Positions 7,229-14,765 of a stretch of DNA of 16,058 bases are shown piece by piece (the first letter of the stretch is position 1; each line of letters begins with the position of its first letter). The stretch covers positions 7,251 through 23,308 of the forward strand of contig FR903601.1 of the NCBI GenBank assembly GCA_000438115.1, in the 5' to 3' direction. Made by a program: the position numbers and the translations under genes. This stretch comes from Prevotella sp. CAG:617. Its GTDB lineage: Bacteria > Bacteroidota > Bacteroidia > Bacteroidales > Bacteroidaceae. Under the pieces are notes generated by a model. It did no database searches. It was not told the origin of the DNA and saw nothing but the letters and a program-made list of their open reading frames with translations.

Positions 7229-9763
7229 TTAGAAAGAAACCTTAATGGTTTTCTGTTGATAGTGTATTAGATAGATACCCTTTTCCGATAAGTGAATTGT
7301 TGTTTCGCTTCCTTGATAAATCAGGCGTCCACTGGTATCAAAAATCTGTATGGACAGACCATTTGGGTTATGTAATAAGCCTTGATTGAAGGTGATTTCC
7401 TTAGAGGAATTCATATTGCAAATGCCTGTCTGAATACCTTGATAGTTCGAAAATGTTGACCAATATTCAGCCTCTTTATACCTGTTAATGGATTCTTGGG
7501 GAACGTATATGGGAATATCCGTAGGTACAAAATTGAATGTTAATAGGTCAATCACCGGTGGATTGATGGCTTCGCATCGGATGGATGCTAAATTTTGGCA
7601 ATTGTAGAATGCGGCTGTGCCGATGCGTTTGACTGCTGCCGGAATTTGTATGCTCCGGAGAGACTGACATTTATAGAACGTATAATCGGGAATTTCTGTC
7701 AAACTTTCTGGCAGACGTACGGAATCCAAGGATACACAGGAATTGAAAGCTCTACTCCCTATTTCCTGAACAGAGTTGGGGATATAGACGTATTGCAGAC
7801 AAGTATTGCCGAAGAAAGCGTCTTGGCAGATACGGATAACTTTGTCAGAAAGGGTAAATGATAAAGCAGTCTGCCCCGCCGGATAGGTGATAAGTTGGGT
7901 GCTGGTTTTATTGTACAGAATGCCGTCTATGGAAGTATATTTTGTGTTTTGGGGTGATACGCTGATGGCATTTAAGGCAGAACAGGCATTGAATACGCCA
8001 TTTCCGATAGAGTCAGTCTGGGCAGGAACATCGAAGGCTGTAAGGCTTGAGCAATAGGCAAAAGCATTACTGTGAATACGTTTTAATCCTTCAGGAACAT
8101 GAACTTTTTCCAGCTTGTTACAACCGGCAAAAGTCTGGTACTTGATTTCAGACACAGATTCCGGAATAGTGACAGTTTGCAGTGACTGACAGTTGTAGAA
8201 TGCTTCTTCACCAATTTCGGAAAGCTGTTCTGGCAACTCAATGGATTGCAGGGAGTTGCAATAAAAGAATGCTTTGTTGCCAATTCGCGTAATGGTTTGG
8301 GGGAGACGAATTGCGGACATACTGTTTGATTCAAACGCGTTGTTGCCAATACCCGTAACGGTGTAGAGGTTGCCGTTTTGAGTCACTGATTCGGGGACAA
8401 CAACTTCTGTTGCCCAGGAGTCGGCATTGAAGATGGCAGTAGCCGTTCCGTTTTCGCCGCGATACCGAATGGTGTCAACGTCAAAAAAGGTAGCATGGCT
8501 TTCAATGTCCTCAACATATCCAAATTTTGACCATGGTTCTGTGGCTTTGTAGGCTTCAACTGATTGCGACGGGATGAATAATGCCGAATATTGTAGGTTG
8601 GTCCACGAAAAGGCGTCTGCTGCAACTGGTGGTGTTGTGCCTTTGCAGTAGAATGTGATGATATGCGTGCCTTCAAAGGCTGATTTGCCGATATTGATTT
8701 CGTGGTCGGCGGGCAGAGAAACCGAAGTCAGGTTTTTGCAGTTATAAAAGCAATATTCCTCAATAGTTTCGATTTGGGAAGGTAGGGTAACCTGCGTCAG
8801 GGAACAACTTGCAAAAGCGTTTCCACCGATGAAAGAAATGGTTTCGGGAAAATTGATTCCGGTTAGTGAAACGCAGTTACTGAAAGTTGAATTCTCGATT
8901 CTCGTCAGGTTTGCCGGAAGTTGTACTGAATGTAGGTTGGAGCAGTTGATAAAGGCTCGGTTTCCTATTTTATTCAGGCTTTCAGGAAGTATAAGCGAGG
9001 TGAGCGACCGGCAGTTCCCAAACGCTTCGTCATCAATTTCCTGCAAATTTACGGGAATGTTGATTTCGGCAAGTGCCTGGCAGTAGGAGAAAGCGCGGCA
9101 ACCAATATAGGTGAGATTTTGGGGGAGAATAACGGATGTCAGGGATTTGCAGTCTTCAAAAGCACATTCATGGATACGTGTGACGCTGGCCGGTACCGTA
9201 AAGGTTGTATTGGGTCTGGCCGGGGCATGTTTGAGCAGAGCGGTTTTGTCTTTATTGTAGAGAATACCATCTTCAGAGCAGAATTTAGGATTGTCAGGCG
9301 ACACGTAGATGTCTTTCAGCGCATAGCATTGCCAGAAGGCGTATTGTCCGATGCTGTCCAGGCCTTCCATAATGTGAAGCGTGGTGAGGGATTTGCAACC
9401 ATACAGGGCTTCTTTCCCGATTCCGGTTACACTGCCTGGCACGGTAAGTTCGGTTAGGGCCGAACAGTTGTAAAATGCATAATCACTGATGGTCGTGATG
9501 CTGTTTGGAATATTGATGGATGCAAGGGAAGTACAGTTGGCAAAGGCGTTCTCGCCTATACCGACAACGCTATATTCCTTTCCATACATGCTGACAGTGT
9601 TCGGTATCGTTACTGAAGTGACGGTGTCTTTACAGTCGGCGATATATACTTCGCGATTTTCTTCTGAAGAAACGCCATACGTCAGCTGGTCGATAGTAAA
9701 GTTACCCCATACGTTGCTTGAGCAAATCATGGTGGCAATGAGGGTTATAAATCTGATTTTCAT
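7229..9763 (-). CDS. BspA-like leucine-rich repeat (LRR_5) secreted protein with Por-like sorting tail
   Basis: The 844-residue protein has a signal peptide (1-20, MKIR start, NVWG end) and then two similar modules, about 22-422 and 425-775. Each opens with a short beta segment (FTIDQLTYG; FFDVDTIRYR) and contains LRR_5 units of the form IG..AF..C.SL..I..P. Each also has an insert with DGILYNK (about 165-172 and a counterpart in the second module), and closes with a PP-V cap and a YK...W-x-F motif. The last 60 residues (LHNPNGLSIQIFDTSGRLIY to the end) resemble a Por secretion tail. BspA-like proteins are surface or secreted binding proteins; the ligand here is unknown. The gene is more AT-rich than its neighbours. 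No TAnnTTTG promoter lies in the 36 bases between the start codon and the hairpin at 9800-9842, so transcription may come from upstream of the remnant paralog. Confidence 0.9.
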   Translation of the reverse strand: MKIRFITLIATMICSSNVWGNFTIDQLTYGVSSEENREVYIADCKDTVTSVTIPNTVSMYGKEYSVVGIGENAFANCTSLASINIPNSITTISDYAFYNCSALTELTVPGSVTGIGKEALYGCKSLTTLHIMEGLDSIGQYAFWQCYALKDIYVSPDNPKFCSEDGILYNKDKTALLKHAPARPNTTFTVPASVTRIHECAFEDCKSLTSVILPQNLTYIGCRAFSYCQALAEINIPVNLQEIDDEAFGNCRSLTSLILPESLNKIGNRAFINCSNLHSVQLPANLTRIENSTFSNCVSLTGINFPETISFIGGNAFASCSLTQVTLPSQIETIEEYCFYNCKNLTSVSLPADHEINIGKSAFEGTHIITFYCKGTTPPVAADAFSWTNLQYSALFIPSQSVEAYKATEPWSKFGYVEDIESHATFFDVDTIRYRGENGTATAIFNADSWATEVVVPESVTQNGNLYTVTGIGNNAFESNSMSAIRLPQTITRIGNKAFFYCNSLQSIELPEQLSEIGEEAFYNCQSLQTVTIPESVSEIKYQTFAGCNKLEKVHVPEGLKRIHSNAFAYCSSLTAFDVPAQTDSIGNGVFNACSALNAISVSPQNTKYTSIDGILYNKTSTQLITYPAGQTALSFTLSDKVIRICQDAFFGNTCLQYVYIPNSVQEIGSRAFNSCVSLDSVRLPESLTEIPDYTFYKCQSLRSIQIPAAVKRIGTAAFYNCQNLASIRCEAINPPVIDLLTFNFVPTDIPIYVPQESINRYKEAEYWSTFSNYQGIQTGICNMNSSKEITFNQGLLHNPNGLSIQIFDTSGRLIYQGSETTIHLSEKGIYLIHYQQKTIKVSF

Positions 9764-9799
9764 AGTCTTGAACGTAATAAAGTGATAAAATTAATATGT

Positions 9800-9842
9800 C
9801 CTGACAACAGAACACCTTCGGTGAGGATGTTCTGTTGTCAGG
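9800..9842 (-). terminator. Perfect 15-bp hairpin between the LRR remnant and the intact LRR gene
   Basis: CCTGACAACAGAACA (9800-9814) is the exact complement of TGTTCTGTTGTCAGG (9828-9842), with a 13-base loop in which CACC/GGTG can also pair. On the minus strand it starts 13 bases past the remnant's stop codon and is followed by ACATATTAATTTTAT, a weak T-rich tail. It is probably the terminator of the ancestral upstream gene. It now lies 36 bases before the intact LRR start and could attenuate it. Confidence 0.6.
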
Positions 9843-9855
9843 AAGGTTTCGGACG

Positions 9856-10114
9856 TTAGAAGGCGGCTTTCAGCGTATGGTTTCCGCAACGGATGATATA
9901 GATACCGGCGGGCAGGCTGACGGTATTGTTGTGTCCCTGGTAAACCTGGCGGCCGTTTGCGTCGTAAATTTTCAGAGTCAGATTCTTCGGGTTGTGCAGC
10001 GTACCGTCGATTACGGAAATATTCGTTTCGTCGGTAATTTGATGCAGTCCGGTAACAAATCCCTGATAGTTTGTAAATCATGGCAGCAAAAAGAGTGAGT
10101 AGTCTGTTTTTCAT
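9856..10114 (-). pseudogene. Decayed paralog of the adjacent LRR protein (internal deletion plus frameshift)
   Basis: The ATG at 10114 opens a signal-peptide-like start, MKNRLLTLFAAMI, close to MKIRFITLIATMI of the intact neighbour. After CATGATTT the frame shifts by one base. The new frame reads FTNYQGFVTGLHQITDE, then LHNPKNLTLKIYDANGRQVY and LPAGIYIIRCGNHTLKAAF before TAA at 9856. The neighbour has FSNYQGIQTG, LHNPNGLSIQIFDTSGRLIY and GIYLIHYQQKTIKVSF in the same order. The span of 259 bases is not a multiple of three, confirming the frameshift. The whole repeat region is missing, and the junction near 10075-10078 shares TTT with both presumed parent ends, pointing to a microhomology deletion. 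The raw first-frame ORF runs on as basic, unlikely sequence. Confidence 0.85.
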
Positions 10115-10446
10115 AAGTGAATCAAAATTAAATAGGTGAATAATTGAGTTTATTTTCAAGACCGCACCGTGTCTTTTTAATATAAAAACATTAATTTATA
10201 CAAAAATAAAGAAATAAAAAGGTTTATAAGTTATATAAAGGTATAAAAATGTATATTTTTTGATGCAAGTCTTAACAACTCAGGCAGAACAAGGCCTGTG
10301 GCTGTAAGGGTATGGCTCGGAGATGAAACCGGCCGGCATCTATTTCAAACAAGGTCGGAGGCAAAACCGACAAGGTGCCTTGTCGAATCAGAAAGGGGTG
10401 AGGGCAGGGTGTTTTCGGAGCGTTAAGGCGCGAAGACATATAAAAG
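10115..10446. other. Intergenic stretch without a gene; first part strongly AT-rich
   Basis: From about 10170 to 10262 the sequence is almost entirely A and T, like an upstream promoter region for the minus-strand LRR remnant. From 10263 to 10446 composition returns to normal. I see no convincing coding signal there: a minus-strand open frame (10272-10529) runs through the tRNA gene and has no recognisable protein. It may contain degraded sequence. Confidence 0.5.
10201..10208 (-). promoter_or_regulatory. Candidate -7 element upstream of the LRR remnant
   Basis: On the minus strand this reads TATTTTTG, fitting TAnnTTTG, about 87 bases before the remnant's ATG. The surrounding sequence is extremely AT-rich, so a chance match is possible, and no -33 TTG is seen. 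If real, it may now drive the intact LRR gene through the remnant. Confidence 0.35.
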
Positions 10447-10479
10447 AAGAAGCATTCAAGTTCCGCTTGAATGCTTCTT
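10447..10479 (-). terminator. Intrinsic terminator of the tRNA gene
   Basis: AAGAAGCATTCAAG (10447-10460) and CTTGAATGCTTCTT (10466-10479) form a perfect 14-bp stem with a five-base loop. On the minus strand it is followed by CTTTTATATG. It begins five bases past the tRNA 3' end. Confidence 0.85.
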
Positions 10480-10483
10480 GAAG

Positions 10484-10557
10484 TAGCGCGACCCAGGATT
10501 GAACTGGGGACCTCATGATTATGAATCATGCGCTCTAACCAGCTGAGCTATCGCGCC
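10484..10557 (-). tRNA. tRNA with anticodon CAT (elongator tRNA-Met most likely)
   Basis: The minus strand folds into a full cloverleaf of 74 bases including the discriminator A: acceptor GGCGCGA/TCGCGCT, D arm GCTC/GAGC, anticodon arm CATGA-TTCATAA-TCATG with CAT in the loop, and T arm CCCAG-TTCAATC-CTGGG. The last acceptor pair is G-T. CCA is not encoded (CTT follows). The anticodon stem lacks the three G-C pairs of an initiator tRNA, so this is elongator Met. An Ile tRNA with lysidine-modified CAT is the alternative that sequence alone cannot fully exclude. It has its own promoter and terminator. Confidence 0.93.
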
Positions 10558-10602
10558 ATCAAACTGCCGGGAGGATAACCCGTTGTGGCTCGTTTGCGGA
10601 TG

Positions 10603-10634
10603 CAAAGGTAGGGTATATTTTTGAAACGGCCAAA
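10603..10634 (-). promoter_or_regulatory. Complete Bacteroidota promoter of the tRNA gene
   Basis: On the minus strand TTTG (10631-10634) is followed after exactly 20 bases by TACCTTTG (10603-10610). This fits the -33 TTTG / -7 TAnnTTTG pattern with ideal spacing. The -7 element lies about 45 bases before the tRNA 5' end. Confidence 0.8.
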
Positions 10635-10737
10635 TGTTTTTCGGCTTTTTTGCTGGAAAATTGTAAAAAAACGGTTTCAGGCGTCAAAAAAACGATAAAT
10701 AGTGCAGGCTGTGCTGGTTGGTAAAACAGAAATGTCG

Positions 10738-10745
10738 TATCTTTG
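10738..10745 (+). promoter_or_regulatory. Bacteroidota -7 element for the lptF/G-ribBA cluster
   Basis: TATCTTTG matches TAnnTTTG exactly, with TTG at 10718-10720 as a possible -33 element at a slightly short 17-base spacing. It leaves a leader of roughly 15-20 bases before the ATG at 10768. It also rules out the earlier in-frame ATG at 10702, which lies upstream of it. Confidence 0.65.
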
Positions 10746-10767
10746 CAGATGTGGAAGTCAGCAGCCG

Positions 10768-12712
10768 ATGATTGGAATTAAGAAATTAGACCGCTTCATA
10801 CTGAAGAACTTTGCCCTGGTGTTTGCGGGGTCGTTCTTTATTTGTCTTTTTGTCTTCATGATGCAGTTTACGTGGCGTTATGTGGACGAACTCATCGGCA
10901 AAGGACTTTCGCTGGAAATTCTGGCTAAATTTTTCTGGTATATGGGGCTGACGCTGGTGCCTACGGCGCTGCCGCTGGCCTTTTTGCTGGGGTCGCTGAT
11001 TTCGTTCGGCAACATGGGCGAGCGTCTGGAAATCCTGGCCATGAAGGCGGCGGGCGTTCCGCTGATTCGCATCATGCGCCCCATTATGGTAGTGGCGGTG
11101 CTGGGAGCCCTGACGTCGTTCTATTTTCAGAACAACACGGCGCCACAGGCTCAGCTGGAGCTGCGTACGCTGCTCATGAGCATGAAGCAGAGTTCGCCGG
11201 CCGTGGAAATTCCGGAAGGTACGTTCTATAACGGCATTCCCAACGTGAACCTGTATGTGGAGCGCAAGAATGCCGCAACGGGCATGCTTTATCAGATGAT
11301 TATTTACAAAACCGACCAGGGTTTTGACCGTGCGCAGATTGTGCTGGCCGATTCCGGCAAGCTCGAGGTGACGGCCGACAAGCATTTCCTGCGGCTGCAG
11401 CTGTGGAGCGGCGAGCAGTTTGAGAACCTGCAGCAGCAGAGCATGTCGAACCTGATGCAGGGGGCCAACGTGCCTTACGACCGCGAAACCTTTTGCTACA
11501 AGCAGCTGCTCATTACCTTCGACAGTAATTTCAACCTGATGTCGGCCAGTGAGTTGGCCGGTATGCCTTCGGCCAAGAATCTGGAGCAGATTGACCGCAG
11601 TGTCGATTCCATGAACCACGTGGTCGACAGTCTGGGCATGGACAACTACCGTTCGGCCATGCGCCAGTTTTTCGACATGCCCCATGTGCCGGCGCAGGAT
11701 TCGCTGCGAGCCTTGCGCATGGCGCGCAGCGGCAGCCTGACGTTCCACCGCTTGACCGACAGCCTTTTCGGCCGGTGTGCGGCAGCAGGCGGCGCGTGCG
11801 GCCGGCAACCGGGTGAGCCAGTTGCAGTCGGATTTGGAGTGGCGCGGGCTGCTCACCAAGGATAACAACAGCATTATCCGCCGACACCTGATTGAGTGGC
11901 ACCAGAAGTTTACGCTTTCGCTGGCCTGTCTGTTCTTCTTCTTTATCGGTGCGCCGCTGGGAGCCATTATCCGCAAGGGCGGACTGGGAATGCCTACGGT
12001 GGTTTCGGTATTGATTTTCATATTCTATTATATTATCAATACTTCGGGCATGAAGATGGCGCGTGACGGCTCGTGGAACATGATTTACGGCATGTGGGTC
12101 AGTACGTTTGTGCTGACGCCCGTGGGTTTGTTCCTGACCTATAAGTCAAACAAGGATTCGGTAGTGTTCAACATGGAGGTTTACACCCGTTTCTTCCGCC
12201 GGTTGCTGGGCCTGCGCACCAAGCGCCATATATTTGTAAAGGAAGTAATCATTGAAGATCCCGACTACGCCACACTGCCCGTAAGGCTGACGGAACTCAA
12301 GCAGCGTTGCCGCCGCTATGCCGTGCGGGAGAATCTGCTCAAGCCGCCCGGATACGTGTCCACCTTTTTCCATCACCGCGACGACCATGAAATCAGTTCC
12401 ATCAGCGAGCAGATGGAGCAGCTGGTGGAAGAGATGAGCAACAGCCGCGACCGCCAGTTGCTCATGGAGTTGGAGCGCTTCCCTATACTCTTTACGCGGG
12501 CACATGTCACGCCGTTTTCCCGCCATTGGCTCAATGTGGCCTGTGGCGTGCTGTTCCCGCTGGGATGCATCATCTGGTTCAGGATGTGGCGTTTCCGCTT
12601 GCGACTGATGGGCGACATCCGGCAGATTATCAAAACCTGTGAGGCGCTTACGTTCTCGGTGGCCCGCGTGGAGGCCGAAATGGAAAGACGCCGAAAAAAT
12701 ACGGATGATTAG
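10768..12712 (+). CDS. LptF/LptG-family (YjgP/YjgQ) permease, interrupted by a frameshift
   Basis: The gene encodes a membrane component of the LPS-export LptB2FG-type ABC transporter. The first part (10768 to about 11768) starts MIGIKKLDRFILKNF. It has three membrane helices, the family's GERLEILAMKAAGVPLIRIM cytoplasmic loop, and a periplasmic beta-rich domain. The second part (about 11769-12712), in the +1-shifted frame, has RRHLIEWHQKFTLSLACLFFF, IGAPLGAIIRKGGLGMP and two further helices, then a long basic cytoplasmic tail. Neither half is complete alone, and together they give about 647 residues, a normal length for Bacteroidales members. The likely site is the T-run at 11765-11768: removing one T gives DSLSAGVRQQAARAAG in a continuous frame. 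As written, the first frame stops at 11865 and the second has a stop at 11753-11755. The start at 10768 is fixed by the promoter. Confidence 0.85.
11765..11776 (+). other. Frameshift site in the lptF/G-like gene
   Basis: The switch from the frame of 10768 to the frame of 12712 must lie after the second-frame stop at 11753-11755 and before about 11810, where the first frame becomes unlikely sequence. The TTTT run at 11765-11768 is the best candidate. One extra base here explains the break. Confidence 0.7.
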
Positions 12713-12768
12713 GGCGCAAACCGTACCCCTCTGAATATTAATAACCTGAAAACAAAGTTTTTATATAT

Positions 12769-13983
12769 ATGGAATCATTTAAACTCGCTTCGGTAGAAGA
12801 GGCCATACAGGACTTTCGTGAAGGAAAGTTCGTGATTGTAGTTGACGACGAGGACCGCGAGAACGAAGGCGACCTGATTACGGCCGCCGAACTCATTACG
12901 CCTGAAAAAGTGAACTTCATGTTGAAACACGGACGCGGCGTGCTGTGTGCGCCTGTTACCAACGAACGCTGTCGGATGCTGGAACTGGAACATCAGGTTC
13001 AGGACAATACCAGCATGCTGGGCACCCCGTTTACGGTAACCGTTGACAAACTTGAAGGCTGTACTACCGGCGTAAGCTGTCATGACCGTGCCGAAACCAT
13101 CAAGGCGCTGGCCGACCCCGAGAGTACCCCGCAAACTTTCGGCCGTCCCGGCCATATCAATCCGCTTTATGCGCAGGACCGCGGCGTGCTGGCCCGCGCA
13201 GGGCATACTGAGGCAGCCGTCGACCTGGCCCGCATGGCCGGCCTGCATCCTGCTGCCTGTCTGATTGAAATCCTTAACGAAGACGGCACTATGGCCCGCA
13301 TGCCGCAACTGCAGGAGTTTGCCCGCGAGCATGGCTTGCACGTGCTGACCATACGCGACCTTATAGCCTACCGGCTGCGCGAGGAAAGCGAAATTGAAAT
13401 GGGCGACGAGGTGGATATGCCCACCGAATACGGCCATTTCCGCTTTATTCCTTTCCGCCAGAAGAGCAGTGGCAAGGAACATGCCGTGCTGATTAAGGGC
13501 GAGTGGCAGGAAAACGAGCCGGTGCTGGTCCGCGTTCACTCTTCGTGCGTTACCGGTGATATTTTCGGCAGCCGCCGGTGTGATTGCGGCGAACAGCTGC
13601 ACAAGGCCATGGAGATGATTGACAAGGAAGGCAAAGGCGTTGTGCTCTATCTCAATCAGGAAGGACGCGGCATCGGACTTATGGCTAAGATTGCGGCTTA
13701 TAAACTCCAGGAGGAGGGATACGATACGGTTGATGCCAACATTCATCTGGGCTACGACCCCGATGAGCGCGACTACGGCGTGGGAGCGCAGATTTTGCGC
13801 AAACTGGGTGTGCGCAAAATGCGTCTGATGACCAACAACCCCGTGAAACGTGTGGGACTGGAGGCTTACGGACTGGAAATCACCGAAAACGTACCCATTG
13901 AAATCACTCCTAATCCGTATAACGAGCGTTACCTGCATACTAAAAAAGAACGCATGGGCCACACGCTCCATTTTAAAAAATAA
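12769..13983 (+). CDS. ribBA: Bifunctional 3,4-dihydroxy-2-butanone-4-phosphate synthase / GTP cyclohydrolase II
   Basis: This 404-residue cytoplasmic enzyme supplies both precursors of riboflavin: DHBP from ribulose-5-phosphate and the pyrimidine intermediate from GTP. The N-terminal RibB domain (about 1-203) has the acidic motif DDEDRENEGD (25-34), GCTTGVSCHDRA and RAGHTEAAVDL. The C-terminal RibA domain (about 206-400) carries the zinc ligands Cys260, Cys271 and Cys273 in CVTGDIFGSRRCDCG, and the GTP-site motif NQEGRGIGL. Both domains look intact and the length is normal. It starts 56 bases after the permease stop with no clear promoter between, and the next gene begins 24 bases on, so co-transcription is likely. 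No FMN riboswitch is recognisable upstream. Assignment is firm. Confidence 0.97.
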   Translation: MESFKLASVEEAIQDFREGKFVIVVDDEDRENEGDLITAAELITPEKVNFMLKHGRGVLCAPVTNERCRMLELEHQVQDNTSMLGTPFTVTVDKLEGCTTGVSCHDRAETIKALADPESTPQTFGRPGHINPLYAQDRGVLARAGHTEAAVDLARMAGLHPAACLIEILNEDGTMARMPQLQEFAREHGLHVLTIRDLIAYRLREESEIEMGDEVDMPTEYGHFRFIPFRQKSSGKEHAVLIKGEWQENEPVLVRVHSSCVTGDIFGSRRCDCGEQLHKAMEMIDKEGKGVVLYLNQEGRGIGLMAKIAAYKLQEEGYDTVDANIHLGYDPDERDYGVGAQILRKLGVRKMRLMTNNPVKRVGLEAYGLEITENVPIEITPNPYNERYLHTKKERMGHTLHFKK

Positions 13984-14006
13984 CATAACCCCTAAAATCG
14001 AAAAAA

Positions 14007-14729
14007 ATGATGAATGAAGATCCCCGAATGATTAATCTCTCGCAAACGACTGACGGCCGTTTTGCCGTGTCGGGTGCGTTTAGCAAACTCATGCGCAACG
14101 TTTATCTCTGGATGACGCTGGCATTGGCCATTACCGGCCTGACGGCAGCCTACGTTTCGCGCGACCTGCAATTGCTCTCCATGATGAGCGGCGGCATGAT
14201 GCTGGGCCTCGTGATTGCCGAGCTGGTTGTGGTGATGGTGCTTTCGGCGGCCATCAACCGCCTGTCGTTTCCCGTGGCCGGCCTGATGTTTCTGGCTTAC
14301 AGTCTGCTCAATGGCGTGACTTTCTCCGTGATTCTGCTGGCTTATACGGCCTCGTCAATAGCCACCACCTTTTTCGTGACGGCCGGAACTTTCGGCGCCA
14401 TGACGCTGGTGGGCTTCTTTATTAAGAAAGACCTGTCGGGCATGGGGCGTATCCTGATGATGGCGCTTATCGGCATCATTATTGCCACCGTGGTCAATAT
14501 GTTCGTGGCCAGCAGTGTGCTCGACTGGGCCTTGACCTACCTGGGCGTGGCCGTGTTTGTGGGCCTGACGGCTTATGACACGCAGAAAATACGCAACATC
14601 ATGCTTGTGCATGGCCACGAGGTGAACGACAGCACCATGAAGCTGGCCCTGATGTGCAGCCTGACCCTTTATCTTGACTTTATCAACCTGTTCCTTTATC
14701 TGCTCCGCATTTTTGGCGACCGCAAGTAG
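14007..14729 (+). CDS. Bax inhibitor-1/YccA family membrane protein
   Basis: The 240-residue product has seven predicted hydrophobic segments and the BI-1 family pattern. A short polar N-terminus leads to FSKLMRNVYLWMTLALAITGL. A helix includes SLLNGVTFSVILL, there is a LVGFFIKKDLSGMGRIL loop, and a helix ends in GLTAYDTQKIRNI. The last helix is SLTLYLDFINLFLYLLRIF. Family members act as calcium-leak or proton-sensitive channels or as partners of the FtsH protease; which applies here is not visible. ATG 14007 is followed by a second ATG at 14010, and either could be used. It lies between ribBA and the aminotransferase with short gaps on both sides, consistent with one operon. Confidence 0.92.
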   Translation: MMNEDPRMINLSQTTDGRFAVSGAFSKLMRNVYLWMTLALAITGLTAAYVSRDLQLLSMMSGGMMLGLVIAELVVVMVLSAAINRLSFPVAGLMFLAYSLLNGVTFSVILLAYTASSIATTFFVTAGTFGAMTLVGFFIKKDLSGMGRILMMALIGIIIATVVNMFVASSVLDWALTYLGVAVFVGLTAYDTQKIRNIMLVHGHEVNDSTMKLALMCSLTLYLDFINLFLYLLRIFGDRK

Positions 14730-14765
14730 GGGAATTGTTTAACCGTATAAAAAATATTACGCTTT

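Noticed and set aside
9791..10159. 122-codon minus-strand ORF across the remnant
   Set aside because: After the first 13 codons (from 10114) the frame gives Arg/Pro-rich sequence, while the shifted frame matches the neighbouring sorting tail. The ORF is an artefact of the frameshift.
10272..10529. 85-codon minus-strand open frame
   Set aside because: It starts inside the tRNA gene, crosses the tRNA terminator and has no recognisable protein features.
10786..12021. 411-codon open frame on the minus strand
   Set aside because: It is antisense to the lptF/G-like gene, is His/Arg/Gln-rich with no domain, and is explained by codon bias of the real gene.
12713..12768. Possible FMN riboswitch ahead of ribBA
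   Set aside because: Only 56 bases separate the genes, and no RFN-element helices or conserved motifs are visible.
12775..13986. 403-codon open frame on the minus strand
   Set aside because: It is an exact antisense shadow of ribBA.
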